A DNA stretch of 64,000 nt from Curtobacterium luteum (GCF_014646995.1 NZ_BMOI01000003.1:1-64000); one strand, 5' to 3'; positions 25,830-35,727 are shown, counted from the stretch's first letter. The notes: generated from the letters alone by a model not told the origin. Program-made: numbers and translations.

Positions 25830-26825
25830 TCAGTTGTTGGACTCGTCCTCGTCGTACCCGCTGTAGAAGTGGGCGCCGTCGAATCCGGGGACGGTGTCCT
25901 TGAGGGACAGGCCGAGCTCGGTGAGCTTGTCCTTGACCTCGTCCACCGACTTCTGACCGAAGTTGCGGATGTTCATGAGCTGCGTCTCCGAGAGGGCGAC
26001 GAGCTCGGACACCGTGTTGATGCCCTCCCGCTTGAGGCAGTTGTAGCTGCGGACCGACAGGTCGAGGTCCTCGATCGGGGTCTGCAGCTCGTTCGAGAGC
26101 ACGGCGTCGACCGGCGCGGGGCCGATCTCGATGCCCTCGGCCGCCGTGTTCAGCTCGCGGGCGAGACCGAACAGCTCGACCAGCGTGCGGCCGGCCGACG
26201 CGATGGCGTCGCGCGGCGTGATCGCCGGCTTCGTCTCGACGTCGACGACCAGGCGGTCGAAGTCCGTACGCTCACCGGCACGCGTCGCCTCGACGCGGTA
26301 GGTGACCTTGAGGACCGGCGAGTAGATCGAGTCGATCGGGATCTGACCTGCCTCGGAGAACTCCGAGCGGTTCTGCGTCGCCGACACGTAGCCACGGCCA
26401 CGCTCGATCGTGAGCTCGAGCTCGAAGCGCGCGGTGTCGTTCAGGGTCGCGATGACGAGGTCCGGGTTGTGGATCTCGACGCCGGCCGGGGCGGAGATGT
26501 CCGCCGCGGTGACCTGCCCGGCACCCTGCTTGCGCAGGTACGCGGTGATCGGCTCGTCGTGCTCGCTGGAGACGACGAGGCTCTTGATGTTGAGGATGAT
26601 CTCGGTGACGTCTTCCTTGACACCGGGAACGGTGCTGAACTCGTGGAGGACGCCGTCGATGCGGATGCTGGTGACAGCCGCGCCGGGGATCGAGGAGAGG
26701 AGCGTGCGGCGCAGCGAGTTGCCGAGGGTGTAACCGAAGCCCGGCTCGAGCGGCTCGATGACGAAGCGCGAGCGGTGCTCGGAGATCGACTCCTCGGTCA
26801 GGGTGGGGCGCTGTGCAATGAGCAC
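25830..26825 (-). CDS. rpoA: DNA-directed RNA polymerase subunit alpha
   Basis: 331 residues. N-terminal assembly domain with [31 protein letters not shown] split over the dimer interface, linker near 235, C-terminal domain [21 protein letters not shown] and [14 protein letters not shown] that contacts UP elements and activators. GTG start (VLIAQRPTL) with AAAGGAA upstream; an earlier in-frame codon at 26864 lacks a site. rpsD, which precedes rpoA in E. coli, is not here. Confidence 0.98.
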   Translation of the reverse strand: MLIAQRPTLTEESISEHRSRFVIEPLEPGFGYTLGNSLRRTLLSSIPGAAVTSIRIDGVLHEFSTVPGVKEDVTEIILNIKSLVVSSEHDEPITAYLRKQGAGQVTAADISAPAGVEIHNPDLVIATLNDTARFELELTIERGRGYVSATQNRSEFSEAGQIPIDSIYSPVLKVTYRVEATRAGERTDFDRLVVDVETKPAITPRDAIASAGRTLVELFGLARELNTAAEGIEIGPAPVDAVLSNELQTPIEDLDLSVRSYNCLKREGINTVSELVALSETQLMNIRNFGQKSVDEVKDKLTELGLSLKDTVPGFDGAHFYSGYDEDESNN

Positions 26826-26913
26826 TGTGGGATTCCTTTCGGCGGAGTGTCCGCTATATGACACTCGGCGGTACGACGGGGCCGACCGGGCCCCGACGGG
26901 TCTGTTGAGTTGT

Positions 26914-26957
26914 GATCACGCGCACGGCCGAGCCACGAGGGCCCGCCGTGCGCGATC
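26914..26957 (-). other. Intercistronic stem-loop 1 between rpsK and rpoA
   Basis: cgcgcacggc pairs with gccgtgcgcg, with flanking gatc/atc pairing across a small bulge. It lies in the 206-nt gap where many bacteria carry rpsD. Confidence 0.6.
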
Positions 26958-26973
26958 GAACGACCAGGAATGG

Positions 26974-27019
26974 CCGGCCCCGCTCGCCCCCGTCACGGGG
27001 ACGAGCGGGGAACGGCCGG
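26974..27019 (-). other. Intercistronic stem-loop 2 between rpsK and rpoA
   Basis: Nested pairing ccgg...ccgg, ccccgctcg/cgagcgggg and an inner cccc/gggg, beginning 13 nt after the rpsK stop. It could attenuate transcription or set an RNase boundary. No T tract follows. Confidence 0.6.
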
Positions 27020-27031
27020 TTGCTCCTCGCG

Positions 27032-27430
27032 TCAGACGCGGCGACGCTTCGGCGGGCGGCACCCGTTGTGCGCCTGCGGCGTGACGTCGTTGATCGAACC
27101 GACCTCGAGGCCGGCGGCCTGGAGCGAGCGGATCGCGGTCTCGCGGCCCGAGCCCGGACCCTTGACGAAGACGTCGACCTTCTTGACGCCGTGCTCCTGC
27201 GCCTGACGCGCAGCGGACTCGGCGGCGAGCTGCGCCGCGAACGGCGTCGACTTGCGCGAGCCCTTGAAGCCGACGGCACCCGAGGACGCCCAGCTGAGGA
27301 CGGCACCGGACGGGTCGGTGATGCTGACGATCGTGTTGTTGAACGTGCTCTTGATGTGGGCCTGGCCCACGGCGACGTTCTTCTTCTCCTTGCGGCGCGG
27401 CTTGCGCGCGGCAGTCTTGGGGGTAGCCAT
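27032..27430 (-). CDS. rpsK: 30S ribosomal protein S11
   Basis: 132 residues: [26 protein letters not shown] split across strands, [18 protein letters not shown], and the C-terminal [19 protein letters not shown] with the conserved HNGCRPPK. N-terminus is Lys/Arg-rich. Located 9 bp after rpsM. Confidence 0.98.
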   Translation of the reverse strand: MATPKTAARKPRRKEKKNVAVGQAHIKSTFNNTIVSITDPSGAVLSWASSGAVGFKGSRKSTPFAAQLAAESAARQAQEHGVKKVDVFVKGPGSGRETAIRSLQAAGLEVGSINDVTPQAHNGCRPPKRRRV

Positions 27431-27439
27431 GGGGGTCTC

Positions 27440-27814
27440 CTATCGAGCCTTCTTCTTGCCTGCCACGGTGCGCTTCGGTCCCTTGCGGGTACGCGCGTTG
27501 GTCTTGGTGCGCTGACCGCGCACCGGGAGACCACGACGGTGGCGAAGACCCTCGTAGCTACCGATCTCGACCTTGCGTCGGATGTCCGCGGCGACCTCAC
27601 GGCGGAGGTCACCTTCCACCTTGAAGTTGCCCTCGATGAAGTCGCGGAGAGCGACGAGCTGGTCGTCGGTCAGGTCCTTGACGCGGATGTCGCCGGAGAT
27701 GCCGGTCTCGGCGAGTGCCTGGACCGAGCGGGTACGGCCGACGCCGTAGATGTACGTGAGTGCGATCTCCACGCGCTTCTCGCGCGGGATGTCGACGCCT
27801 GCTAGACGTGCCAT
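27440..27814 (-). CDS. rpsM: 30S ribosomal protein S13
   Basis: 124 residues: [25 protein letters not shown] at the start, [29 protein letters not shown] in the basic tail that contacts P-site tRNA. ATG start. A 139-nt structured gap separates it from rpmJ, so its output may be set apart from infA-rpmJ. Confidence 0.98.
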   Translation of the reverse strand: MARLAGVDIPREKRVEIALTYIYGVGRTRSVQALAETGISGDIRVKDLTDDQLVALRDFIEGNFKVEGDLRREVAADIRRKVEIGSYEGLRHRRGLPVRGQRTKTNARTRKGPKRTVAGKKKAR

Positions 27815-27848
27815 GTGCTGGCTGCTCCTGTGGTTGGTGGAGGTGTGG

Positions 27849-27919
27849 CGCAGTACCGGTGCCCGGGCCTCCGACCCGAGGTGTCCCCCGCGGCCGGAGC
27901 CGCGGGATCTGGTACTGCG
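27849..27919 (-). other. Branched RNA structure between rpmJ and rpsM
   Basis: Outer 9-bp stem cgcagtacc/ggtactgcg (27849-27857, 27911-27919) encloses a second 8-bp stem cccgcggc/gccgcggg (27887-27894, 27899-27906). It is a multi-stem element rather than a simple terminator. Confidence 0.6.
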
Positions 27920-27953
27920 TGTTCAGTGTTGAGTTGTGGGTCCTGCTGGGAGC

Positions 27954-28070
27954 TCAGCCCTGGCGCTGCTTGTGGCGCGGGTTGCTCTTGCAGATCACCA
28001 TGACGCGCCCCTTCCGGCGGATCACTCGGCAGTGCTCGCAGATGGGCTTGACGCTGGGGTTGACCTTCAT
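27954..28070 (-). CDS. rpmJ: 50S ribosomal protein L36
   Basis: 38 codons. It reads [14 protein letters not shown], then [18 protein letters not shown] and HKQRQG, the full L36 sequence. Cys11, Cys14, Cys27 and His33 make this the zinc-binding (C+) form. ATG start, 70 bp after infA. Confidence 0.98.
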   Translation of the reverse strand: MKVNPSVKPICEHCRVIRRKGRVMVICKSNPRHKQRQG

Positions 28071-28140
28071 GGTTGGTTCCTCGTGCTCGCTGGCTTCGTG
28101 CTCGGCGGGTTCGCCGGGCCGTTCCTTTCCAGCTCGCGGA

Positions 28141-28362
28141 TCACTTGTAGCGGTAGACGATCCGGCCGCGGGTCAGGTCGTACGGGCTCAGCTCCACGAT
28201 CACGCGGTCCTCGGGGAGGATGCGGATGTAGTGCTGGCGCATCTTCCCGGAGATGTGCGCGAGGACCTTGTGTCCGTTGGTCAGCTCAACGCGGAACATC
28301 GCGTTGGGCAGAGCTTCGAGCACCGAGCCCTCGATCTCGATGACGCCGTCTTTCTTGGCCAT
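28141..28362 (-). CDS. infA: Translation initiation factor IF-1
   Basis: 73 residues, the standard S1/OB-fold protein that blocks the A site during initiation: [57 protein letters not shown]. The ATG with MAKK fits the family; upstream in-frame codons do not. First gene of its unit, about 90 nt after a good promoter. Confidence 0.98.
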   Translation of the reverse strand: MAKKDGVIEIEGSVLEALPNAMFRVELTNGHKVLAHISGKMRQHYIRILPEDRVIVELSPYDLTRGRIVYRYK

Positions 28363-28457
28363 AGCCTCACTGTCGCTTGGTTGGATTACCGGTGTGATCC
28401 CCGAGCCGGTCTGCGGGTCGGGCGCCACGCCGAAAGGGCATGACACACCAAAGAGCA

Positions 28458-28486
28458 AGCCTATGTGATAGCGGCCGGATTGCCAA
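28458..28486 (-). promoter_or_regulatory. Promoter of infA-rpmJ-rpsM operon
   Basis: Minus strand TTGGCA, 17-bp spacer, TAGGCT. The -10 is identical to that of the str operon promoter at 51056-51061. Confidence 0.7.
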
Positions 28487-28625
28487 GTGCGGGCGACCCG
28501 GACCCTCGACCTGGGGCTGCCGCGGTCGAGTCTGAACGTTCCACAGTGGTCTCCTGGCCCGTTCTGGGCCGTCTCGAGTGCATCCGCCGTACCGTGTCAC
28601 GGCAGCCCACCGAACGGAGAGAACC

Positions 28626-29924
28626 GTGCCGAACGCCCGCGGCCCCCTGGCCCGCCATGGACGACTCCCTCGTCGTCGCGCCTGGACGTCCGCCCTCGGC
28701 ATCGTCGCGTCCGTCCTCGCCGTCGCGCTGGTCAGCGGGACCAGCGTGGCCGCGATCGCCGGCGGGCAGCTCGCCGCCGCCCCGAAGACGGTCCAGCTCA
28801 GCACGGACGACCAGAAGGTCGCCGACACCGCGGACATCACCGCGATGAAGGGCGGCGCGAACATCCTGCTCATCGGCAGCGACACCCGCGTCGGGCAGTT
28901 CGACTCCGACGAGGACGTCGCCGGCGCCCGGAACGACGTCACGATCCTCGTGCACATCTCGCAGGACCACCAGCAGCTCACGGCCGTGAGCTTCCCCCGC
29001 GACCTCATGGTCCCGATCCCGGCGTGCACCAACCCGGCGACGGGCACCACGTACCCCGCCGCCACCTCGGCACAGTTCAACACGGCGCTCGGCAACGGCG
29101 GGGTGTCCTGCGTGGTCGACACCGTCGAGAACCTGACCGGCCTGCGGATCCCCTACGCCGGGCTGATCACCTTCGACGGCGTCATCTCGATGTCGAACGC
29201 CCTCGGTGGTGTGGACGTCTGCGTCGCGCAGCCGATCAACGACTCGTACACCGGTCTCCACCTCACCGCGGGGTCGCACACGCTCGAGGGCTCGGACGCG
29301 CTCGCGTTCCTCCGGACCCGCCACGGAGTCGGTGACGGCAGCGACCTCGCGCGCATCAGTTCGCAGCAGGTGTTCCTCTCCGCGCTGCTCCGCAAGATCA
29401 CCTCCGGCAGCACGCTGTCCGACCCGGTGACGCTCTACCGCCTCGCCTCGGCGGCGCTGCACAACATGACGCTCTCGGACGGCCTGGCGCAGGCCAGGAG
29501 CCTCGTCGGCCTCGCCACGACGCTGCGCGGCATGAGTACGGCGAACATGCTGTTCGTGCAGTACCCGGTCGTGGACGACCCCGCCGACAACGCCCGCGTC
29601 ATCGTCGCGCAGGACGCGGCGCACACGCTCAACGTCGCCCTGCAGACCGACCAGCGGACGTCGCTCTCGGACTCGACCACCGGACGGGCGTCGGAGGAGT
29701 CGAAGAGCGCGGGATCGTCGACGGGCTCGTCGTCATCGTCCGGCTCGTCTTCCTCCGGCACGTCCTCGGCCGGCACGCCGTCCGGGTCGTCCGGGTCGAG
29801 CTCCTCCGCGACGTCGTCGTCAGGCTCCACGCCCTCGTCGACACCGACGGCGACCACGACGCCGCTCCCGTCGACCATCACCGGGCAGAGCGCGAACGAA
29901 CAGACCTGCTCCGTCGGGAACTGA
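28626..29924 (+). CDS. LytR-CpsA-Psr (LCP) family cell-wall ligase
   Basis: 432 residues from GTG with GGAGAG upstream. One N-terminal membrane helix (SALGIVASVLAVALVSGTSVAAIAG) and an extracytoplasmic LCP domain with NILLIGSDTR, RNDVTILVHI, VSFPRDLMVPIP and DALAFLRTRHGVGDGSDLARI, which carry the Asp and Arg residues that bind the lipid pyrophosphate. LCP enzymes attach glycopolymers such as arabinogalactan or teichoic acids to peptidoglycan. The last 70 residues are Ser/Thr-rich and low complexity. It is the only plus-strand gene between map and infA and breaks the ribosomal array. Confidence 0.93.
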   Translation: MPNARGPLARHGRLPRRRAWTSALGIVASVLAVALVSGTSVAAIAGGQLAAAPKTVQLSTDDQKVADTADITAMKGGANILLIGSDTRVGQFDSDEDVAGARNDVTILVHISQDHQQLTAVSFPRDLMVPIPACTNPATGTTYPAATSAQFNTALGNGGVSCVVDTVENLTGLRIPYAGLITFDGVISMSNALGGVDVCVAQPINDSYTGLHLTAGSHTLEGSDALAFLRTRHGVGDGSDLARISSQQVFLSALLRKITSGSTLSDPVTLYRLASAALHNMTLSDGLAQARSLVGLATTLRGMSTANMLFVQYPVVDDPADNARVIVAQDAAHTLNVALQTDQRTSLSDSTTGRASEESKSAGSSTGSSSSSGSSSSGTSSAGTPSGSSGSSSSATSSSGSTPSSTPTATTTPLPSTITGQSANEQTCSVGN

Positions 29925-29934
29925 CGCCGCGCGG

Positions 29935-29961
29935 CGGACGCGCCGCGCGGCTCCGAGCCGA
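29935..29961 (+). terminator. Hairpin after the LCP gene
   Basis: Two copies of the self-complementary cgccgcgcggc, 11 bp pairing across a short loop, 10 bp after the stop. Confidence 0.5.
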
Positions 29962-30003
29962 CCGCACCGTCGACGCCCCAGCGGCGGGGCGGACGCACCA
30001 CGT

Positions 30004-30046
30004 GCCTCCCGGCCGGACCCGGTGGACGGCCGACCCGACGGGAGGC
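30004..30046. repeat. Inverted repeat gcctcccg...cgggaggc between convergent LCP and map genes
   Basis: 8-bp arms at 30004-30011 and 30039-30046, with GCCTCCC first, opposite in arm order to the other family members. Its end lies 6 bp from the map stop, so it can serve as a shared 3' boundary. Confidence 0.6.
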
Positions 30047-30051
30047 CCGTC

Positions 30052-30885
30052 CTACGGGATCGGGACGGGTGTCACACCCAGCGGGGCCAGGCCCGCAGCG
30101 CCGCCGTCGGCGGCCGTCGTCACCCAGATGCCGTCGGCGTGGACGGCGACGGTGTGCTCCCAGTGCGCGGCGTCCGAGCCGTCGAGCGTCCGGACCGTCC
30201 AGTCGTCCGCGTCCGTCGAGCTGTCGATCGTGCCGGCCGTCACCATCGGCTCGATCGCGACGACCAGCCCGGGCTTCACGGCGGGACCGGCGCCCCGCAC
30301 GCGGTAGTTGAAGACCGGCGGTTCCTCGTGCATCGACCGGCCGATGCCGTGACCGGTGTAGTCCTCGACGATGCCCCAGGCGCCGGTCTCCTCGATGGCG
30401 TCCTCGACCGCGGCACCGACGTCGTTCAGGTGCCTGGCCGATGCCAGAGCGGCGATGCCGTGCCACAGCGAGCGCTCGGTCGTGTCGCAGAGCTTCCGCC
30501 GGGCCTCGCTCACCGCGGCGTCGCCACCAGGGACCACGACCGTGAAGGCGCTGTCCCCGTTCCAGCCGTCGACCTCGGCGCCGGCGTCGACGGAGACGAT
30601 GTCGCCCGCCTGGATCACGCGGTCGCCCGGGATCCCGTGCACCACCTCGTCGTTGACCGAGACACAGAGCGTGTGGCGGTACCCCGGGACGAGCTGGAAG
30701 TTCGGGACGCCCCCGCCGTCGCGGATGGTCCGCTCGGCGATCGCGTCGAGCTCACCCGTCGTGACGCCGGGTCGGACCGCGGCTCGCACGGCGTCCAACG
30801 CCTCGGCCGTCAGGAGGCCCGGGCGCACCATGGCGCGGAGCTCCTCGGGCGTCTTGTAGATCGAGGGCTTGCGGAAGCGGACCAC
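30052..30885 (-). CDS. map: Methionine aminopeptidase type I
   Basis: 277 residues. Removes N-terminal Met from nascent proteins. The five metal ligands are visible in VDAGAEVDGWNGDSAFT (two Asp), GHGIGRSMHEEP (His), VAIEPMV (Glu) and WEHTVAVH (Glu). GTG start, 6 bp after the adk stop. Third gene of secY-adk-map. Confidence 0.97.
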   Translation of the reverse strand: MVRFRKPSIYKTPEELRAMVRPGLLTAEALDAVRAAVRPGVTTGELDAIAERTIRDGGGVPNFQLVPGYRHTLCVSVNDEVVHGIPGDRVIQAGDIVSVDAGAEVDGWNGDSAFTVVVPGGDAAVSEARRKLCDTTERSLWHGIAALASARHLNDVGAAVEDAIEETGAWGIVEDYTGHGIGRSMHEEPPVFNYRVRGAGPAVKPGLVVAIEPMVTAGTIDSSTDADDWTVRTLDGSDAAHWEHTVAVHADGIWVTTAADGGAAGLAPLGVTPVPIP

Positions 30886-30891
30886 GCCGGG

Positions 30892-31482
30892 TCAGACGCC
30901 CGCGGTCAGCCCGCGGGACGCGAGCGCCGACTGGATCCGGTCGCCGACCTCGTCGATGCCGCCGAGCCCGTCGACATCGACCACGAGGCCGCGATCGGCG
31001 TAGGCGCCGACGATCGGGGCCGTCTGGTCCAGGTAGACCTCCTGGCGACGACGGATCGTCTCCTCGTTGTCGTCGCTGCGGCCCTGGTCCTCCGCGCGCT
31101 TCAGCAGGCGTTCGACGAGGGCGTCCTGGTCCGCGACGAGCTGCACGACCGCGTCGAGCTGCTCGCCCTGCTCGGTCAGGAGCGCGTCGAGGTACTCGAC
31201 CTGGTTCAGCGTCCGGGGGTAGCCGTCGAGCAGGAAGCCGTGCTCGGCGTCCGGCTCGGCCAGGCGGGACTTCACGAGCTCGTTCGTCAGCTCGTCCGGC
31301 ACGTACTCACCGGCGTCCATGAGCTTCTTCGCCTCGACGCCGAGGGGCGTGCCCTCGGCGACGTTCTTGCGGAAGATGTCGCCCGTCGAGATCGCGGGGA
31401 CACCGAACGCGTCCGCGATGCGACCGGCCTGGGTGCCCTTGCCGGCGCCGGGGGGTCCGACGATGATGAGGCGTGCGCTCAA
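30892..31482 (-). CDS. adk: Adenylate kinase (short-lid type)
   Basis: 196 residues. P-loop GPPGAGKGT at 9-17, AMP site [16 protein letters not shown], and a short lid region [18 protein letters not shown] in place of the 27-residue zinc or H-bond lid, as in many Actinobacteria. The start is TTG, forming TTGA with the secY stop; GAAGGGC lies upstream. No other start fits, because the next codons are already within the conserved strand. Confidence 0.96.
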   Translation of the reverse strand: MSARLIIVGPPGAGKGTQAGRIADAFGVPAISTGDIFRKNVAEGTPLGVEAKKLMDAGEYVPDELTNELVKSRLAEPDAEHGFLLDGYPRTLNQVEYLDALLTEQGEQLDAVVQLVADQDALVERLLKRAEDQGRSDDNEETIRRRQEVYLDQTAPIVGAYADRGLVVDVDGLGGIDEVGDRIQSALASRGLTAGV

Positions 31483-32801
31483 CGGAGAAGCCCTTCGTAG
31501 TGACGTTGCTGGAGCTGGGAGTCGATCTGCTTCACCGTCTCGAGGCCGACACCCACGATGATCAGGATGCTGGCGCCACCGAACGGGAAGTTCTGGTTCG
31601 CACCGAAGAACGCGAGTGCGCCCAGCGGGATGAGTGCGATCAGACCGAGGTAGAGCGATCCGGGCAACGTCACCCGGGTCAGGACGTAGTCGAGGTACTC
31701 GGCGGTCGGGCGTCCGGCGCGGATGCCCGGGATGAACCCGCCGTACTTCTTCATGTTGTCGGCGACCTCTTCGGGGTTGAAGGTGATCGCGACGTAGAAG
31801 TAGGTGAACCCGACGATGAGCAGGAAGTACAGGACCATGTAGAACCAGTTGTCACCCGAGGTCAGGTTGTTCTGGATCCAGGTCACCCACGCGGCCGGCG
31901 CGGAGCCGTCCGAGGGCTGGTTGAACTGCGCGACGAGGGCCGGCAGGTACAGCAGCGACGAGGCGAAGATGACGGGCACGACGCCGGCCATGTTCACCTT
32001 GATCGGGATGTACGTGTTGTTGCCGCCGAAGGTGCGACGACCGACCATGCGCTTGGCGTACTGGACCGGGATGCGTCGCTGCGACTGCTCGACGAACACG
32101 ACGGCCATCATGATGACGAGGCCCACGAGGATGACGAACAGGAACAGCTCGAAGCCGTTCGACTGCTCGATCGCCCAGAGCGCCGACGGGAACTGCGCCG
32201 CGATCGACGTGAAGATGAGGAGCGACATGCCGTTGCCGATGCCGCGCTCGGTGACGAGCTCGCCCATCCACATGATGAGGCCGGTGCCGGCGGTCAGCGT
32301 GACGACCATGAGCATGATCGCGTACCAGCTGTCGTTCGAGATGATCGACGAGCAGGAGGCCGACGCGTTCGTGCCGAAGAGGGCACCGGAGCGCGCGACC
32401 GTGATCAGGGTGGTGGACTGCAGGACACCGAGCGCGATCGTGAGGTAGCGCGTGTACTGCGTCAGCTTGGCCTGACCGGACTGACCCTCCTTGTAGAGGG
32501 CGTCGAAGTGTGGGATGACCACGCGCAGGAGCTGCACGATGATCGACGACGTGATGTACGGCATGATCCCGAGCGCGAAGACCGAGAGCTTCAGCAGCGC
32601 GCCGCCGGAGAACAGGTTGATCAGGTCGTAGAGGCCCTGCTGCGAGGACGCGCTGGCGAGGCAGCTCTGCACGGACGCGTAGTCGACGAACGGTGCGGGG
32701 ATGTACGACCCCAGGCGGAAGAGCGCGATGATCGCGAGGGTGAAGCCGATCTTCTTGCGAAGGTCTGGGGTGCGCATGATGCGCGCGACCGCTCTGAACA
32801 C
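31479..32801 (-). CDS. secY: Preprotein translocase subunit SecY
   Basis: 440 residues, ten predicted membrane helices. [17 protein letters not shown] leads to helix 1; [54 protein letters not shown] and [23 protein letters not shown] are conserved, including the cytoplasmic loops that dock SecA and ribosome. GTG start after GGAG; the internal MRTPDLRKK is an alternative start ten codons later. Confidence 0.97.
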   Translation of the reverse strand: MFRAVARIMRTPDLRKKIGFTLAIIALFRLGSYIPAPFVDYASVQSCLASASSQQGLYDLINLFSGGALLKLSVFALGIMPYITSSIIVQLLRVVIPHFDALYKEGQSGQAKLTQYTRYLTIALGVLQSTTLITVARSGALFGTNASASCSSIISNDSWYAIMLMVVTLTAGTGLIMWMGELVTERGIGNGMSLLIFTSIAAQFPSALWAIEQSNGFELFLFVILVGLVIMMAVVFVEQSQRRIPVQYAKRMVGRRTFGGNNTYIPIKVNMAGVVPVIFASSLLYLPALVAQFNQPSDGSAPAAWVTWIQNNLTSGDNWFYMVLYFLLIVGFTYFYVAITFNPEEVADNMKKYGGFIPGIRAGRPTAEYLDYVLTRVTLPGSLYLGLIALIPLGALAFFGANQNFPFGGASILIIVGVGLETVKQIDSQLQQRHYEGLLR

Positions 32802-32892
32802 GAGGACTCCGAACTTCTGGGACCGGGGCCGTCGATCGCGGCCGTTCCGGTGTCGATCGGCAGGGCCGACCAGGCCGACGGACGCCGACCAC

Positions 32893-32898
32893 TGTCAA
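32893..32898 (-). promoter_or_regulatory. secY: Perfect -35 hexamer upstream of secY
   Basis: TTGACA on the minus strand, about 90 bp before the secY start and just past the rplO terminator. No good -10 is seen at 16-19 bp, so the promoter assignment is weak. Confidence 0.3.
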
Positions 32899-32909
32899 GG
32901 AAACCGTAA

Positions 32910-32941
32910 CGGCGGCCCGTGCGCAAACGCACGGGCCGCCG
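32910..32941 (-). terminator. Terminator after rplO
   Basis: Perfect 14-bp stem (32910-32923 with 32928-32941), loop caaa, 7 bp after the rplO stop and followed by a T-rich tacggtttccttg. It splits the spc operon from secY-adk-map. Confidence 0.8.
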
Positions 32942-32948
32942 ACGGGGG

Positions 32949-33413
32949 TTACTGGGAGACGGTGCCGCCAGCAGCCGCGATCTTCTCGGCGGCGGACGCC
33001 GAGACCTTGTCGACCAAGACCGTGAGCTTCACGTTGATGTCGCCCTGACCGAGAACCTTGACCTTCTCGTTCTTGCGGACGGCGCCCTTGGCGACCAGGT
33101 CCGCCACGGTGACGTCGCCACCGTTCGGGTAGAGCTCCGCGATCTTGTCCAGGTTCACGACCTGGTACTCGACACGGAACGGGTTCTTGAACCCGCGGAG
33201 CTTCGGGGTGCGCATGTGCAGCGGCATCTGCCCACCCTCGAAGCCGACCTTGACCTGGTAACGAGCCTTCTGACCCTTGGTACCACGGCCGGCGGTCTTG
33301 CCCTTCGAGCCCTCACCGCGACCGACACGGGTGCGGTCCTTCTTCGCACCGGTGGCCGGGCGGAGGTGGTGCAGCTTCAGGACCTGCACGCGCTCGTTCT
33401 TCTCGTCGCTCAT
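32949..33413 (-). CDS. rplO: 50S ribosomal protein L15
   Basis: 154 residues: [38 protein letters not shown] split by the Gly-rich loop, [19 protein letters not shown], and [26 protein letters not shown] start overlapping the rpmD stop by 4 nt. Last gene before an internal terminator. Confidence 0.98.
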   Translation of the reverse strand: MSDEKNERVQVLKLHHLRPATGAKKDRTRVGRGEGSKGKTAGRGTKGQKARYQVKVGFEGGQMPLHMRTPKLRGFKNPFRVEYQVVNLDKIAELYPNGGDVTVADLVAKGAVRKNEKVKVLGQGDINVKLTVLVDKVSASAAEKIAAAGGTVSQ

Positions 33414-33595
33414 GCGTCGACCTCCTCGACCTTCACGAGGTGCGCGACCGTCGCGATGTACCCGCGGTTCTGGGCGTTGTCCTCACGCAGGACCGTACGG
33501 CCGATGCGCTTGAGGCCCAGGCTGCGCAGGGTGTCGCGCTGGTACTGCTTCTCGCTGATAACGGACTTCGTCTGCGTGATCTTCAGCATCGCCAT
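33410..33595 (-). CDS. rpmD: 50S ribosomal protein L30
   Basis: 61 residues: [21 protein letters not shown] in two steps, [16 protein letters not shown] and [15 protein letters not shown]. The ATG shares a base with the rpsE stop (TGATG). Longer in-frame starts lie inside rpsE and were rejected. Confidence 0.97.
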   Translation of the reverse strand: MAMLKITQTKSVISEKQYQRDTLRSLGLKRIGRTVLREDNAQNRGYIATVAHLVKVEEVDA

Positions 33596-34314
33596 CACGC
33601 ACCTGCCTTCTCGGACGCGGCACGCGCGGCGGCGGCCTCCGCACGCAGCAGACGGGCCGGGACGACCGCGTCGACGTCGAGGCCACGGCGGACTGCGACC
33701 GCGCGGGGCTCCTCGAGCTGCTGCAGCGCCTCGACGGTCGCGTGCACGATGTTGATGGTGTTCGACGAGCCGAGCGACTTGCTCAGGACGTCGTGGATGC
33801 CAGCGCACTCGAGGACGGCGCGGACCGGACCACCGGCGATGACACCGGTACCGGCAGCGGCCGGACGCAGGAGCACGACACCGGCAGCGGCCTCACCCTG
33901 CACCGGGTGCGGGATGGTGTTGCCGACGCGCGGGACGCGGAAGAAGTTCTTCTTCGCCTCCTCGACGCCCTTGGAGATCGCGGTGGGGACCTCCTTGGCC
34001 TTGCCGTAGCCGACGCCCACGAGGCCGTTGCCGTCACCCACGACGACGAGCGCCGTGAAGCTGAAGCGACGACCACCCTTGACGACCTTCGACACGCGGT
34101 TGATGGTCACCACGCGCTCGAGGAACTGGCTGTCGCCACCGCGGTTGTTGCGGTCGCGGCCCTGCTGACGGTCACGACCGCCACCACGACGGCCGCGCTG
34201 GTCGGCCGAGTCGCGGTTGTTGGACGCGGAACCAGCGGCGGTCTCGACCGGACGCTCGGCCGTGGCCGCTGCCTCCGTGGTCTCCTTGCTGGTGTTGTTC
34301 GCGGTGTCGCTCAC
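33595..34314 (-). CDS. rpsE: 30S ribosomal protein S5 with long N-terminal extension
   Basis: 239 residues. The double-stranded-RNA-binding and S5 C-terminal domains are clear ([71 protein letters not shown]). The first 60 residues are an extra Ala/Thr/Glu then Arg/Gly/Asp/Gln-rich stretch. GTG start overlapping the rplR stop as GTGA. Confidence 0.97.
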   Translation of the reverse strand: MSDTANNTSKETTEAAATAERPVETAAGSASNNRDSADQRGRRGGGRDRQQGRDRNNRGGDSQFLERVVTINRVSKVVKGGRRFSFTALVVVGDGNGLVGVGYGKAKEVPTAISKGVEEAKKNFFRVPRVGNTIPHPVQGEAAAGVVLLRPAAAGTGVIAGGPVRAVLECAGIHDVLSKSLGSSNTINIVHATVEALQQLEEPRAVAVRRGLDVDAVVPARLLRAEAAAARAASEKAGA

Positions 34315-34682
34315 AGGTTCAGCCCTCCTTCACGGGCGCCATCGGCGATCGCGGCGACGCGACCGGCGTACTTGCTGCCACCACGGTCGAAGACCACGGC
34401 CTCGACGCCGGCGGCCTTCGCGCGCTCGGCGAGGATCTCGCCGACGCGACGGGCCTTGGCGGTCTTGTCGCCGTCGAACGAGCGGAGGTCGGCCTCCATC
34501 GTCGATGCGCTGGCGAGGGTGTGACCCTTCGCGTCGTCGATGACCTGCACGAACACGTGACGCGACGAACGCGTGACGGCGAGACGCGGACGCGCCTCGG
34601 TGCCGGTGATCTTCTTGCGGAGTCGGTTGTGACGGCGCGCCTTGGCGGCCGACTTGCTCTTTCCTCGGATACCGAGAGCCAT
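34311..34682 (-). CDS. rplR: 50S ribosomal protein L18
   Basis: 123 residues: [23 protein letters not shown] in two parts, [50 protein letters not shown]. The ATG begins 2 nt after the rplF stop; a GTG two codons earlier is less likely. Confidence 0.98.
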   Translation of the reverse strand: MALGIRGKSKSAAKARRHNRLRKKITGTEARPRLAVTRSSRHVFVQVIDDAKGHTLASASTMEADLRSFDGDKTAKARRVGEILAERAKAAGVEAVVFDRGGSKYAGRVAAIADGAREGGLNL

Positions 34683-34684
34683 GA

Positions 34685-35221
34685 TCACTTACCTGACTTT
34701 CCGGCCTTGCGGCGCACGATCTCGCCGGCGTAGCGGACACCCTTGCCCTTGTAGGGCTCGGGCTTGCGCAGCTTGCGGATGTTGGCGGCCACCTCGCCGA
34801 CGGCCTGCTTGTCGATGCCGGTCACGGTGAGCTTGTTGTTGCCCTCGACGGCGAACGAGATGCCCGCGGGCGGCTCGACCGTGATCGGGTGGGAGTAGCC
34901 CAGCGCGAACTCGACGCTGGTGCCCTTCGCCTGCACGCGGTAACCGGTACCGACGACCTCGAGGCCCTTGGAGTAGCCCTGGGTGACGCCGATGATGTTG
35001 TTCGCGATGAGGGTGCGGGTCAGGCCGTGGAGCGAACGCGAGGAGCGCTCGTCGTCCGGACGGGTGACGAGGACCTGGTTCTCCTCGACCTTGGCCTGGA
35101 TGGGCTCAGCGACGACGAGCGCGAGCTCGCCCTTCGGGCCCTTGACCGCCACGGTCTGGCCGTCGATGGAGACGGTCACGCCGGCGGGGATGTCGATGGG
35201 AAGACGTCCGATTCGAGACAT
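34685..35221 (-). CDS. rplF: 50S ribosomal protein L6
   Basis: 178 residues, two tandem alpha/beta repeats: [28 protein letters not shown], then [28 protein letters not shown] and the signature [25 protein letters not shown] start 6 nt after rpsH. Confidence 0.98.
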   Translation of the reverse strand: MSRIGRLPIDIPAGVTVSIDGQTVAVKGPKGELALVVAEPIQAKVEENQVLVTRPDDERSSRSLHGLTRTLIANNIIGVTQGYSKGLEVVGTGYRVQAKGTSVEFALGYSHPITVEPPAGISFAVEGNNKLTVTGIDKQAVGEVAANIRKLRKPEPYKGKGVRYAGEIVRRKAGKSGK

Positions 35222-35227
35222 TGTCGA

Positions 35228-35626
35228 TCACCACACGTAGGCGAGGACTTCCCCACCCACGCCCTTCTGCTCGGCTTCGCGGTCGGTCAGGAGGCCGGAC
35301 GACGTCGAGAGGATCGCCACGCCGAGGCCACCGAGGACCTGGGGGATCTCCGTCGACTTCGCGTAGACCCGGAGGCCCGGCTTCGAGACGCGCTTGATGC
35401 CGGCGATCGAGCGCTCGCGCTCGGGGCCGTACTTCAGGTCGATCGTGAGGGTCTGCCCGACGCGGGCGTCCTCGATCTTCCACTCGTTGATGTAACCCTC
35501 GCGCTTGAGGATCTCAGCGATGTTCTTCTTCAGCTTGGAGCTGGGAAGCGAGACGGCGTCGTGGTGCGCCGAGTTCGCGTTCCGCAATCTGGTCAGCATG
35601 TCTGCGACCGGATCGGTCATCGTCAT
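35228..35626 (-). CDS. rpsH: 30S ribosomal protein S8
   Basis: 132 residues: [40 protein letters not shown], and the C-terminal [28 protein letters not shown]. Start ATG gives MTMTDP, the common form. It follows a 150-nt gap with a hairpin where other Actinobacteria have rpsN (rpsZ). Confidence 0.98.
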   Translation of the reverse strand: MTMTDPVADMLTRLRNANSAHHDAVSLPSSKLKKNIAEILKREGYINEWKIEDARVGQTLTIDLKYGPERERSIAGIKRVSKPGLRVYAKSTEIPQVLGGLGVAILSTSSGLLTDREAEQKGVGGEVLAYVW

Positions 35627-35727
35627 GATGCGTATCCATTCTCGCCTGGTTTCGACACCCGTTCCACGAATGCCGACCTGAGCGATCGGGGCCCCCAGGC
35701 GGTTCCCGGGGACCTGTGTGTTCGTGC

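Noticed and set aside
28578-28625. ATG at 28578 as the LCP start
   Set aside because: The GTG at 28626 has GGAGAG at proper distance and leads into the usual basic cytoplasmic segment.
35640-35720. Promoter for rpsH
   Set aside because: No TANNNT with an acceptable -35 was found at normal spacing.
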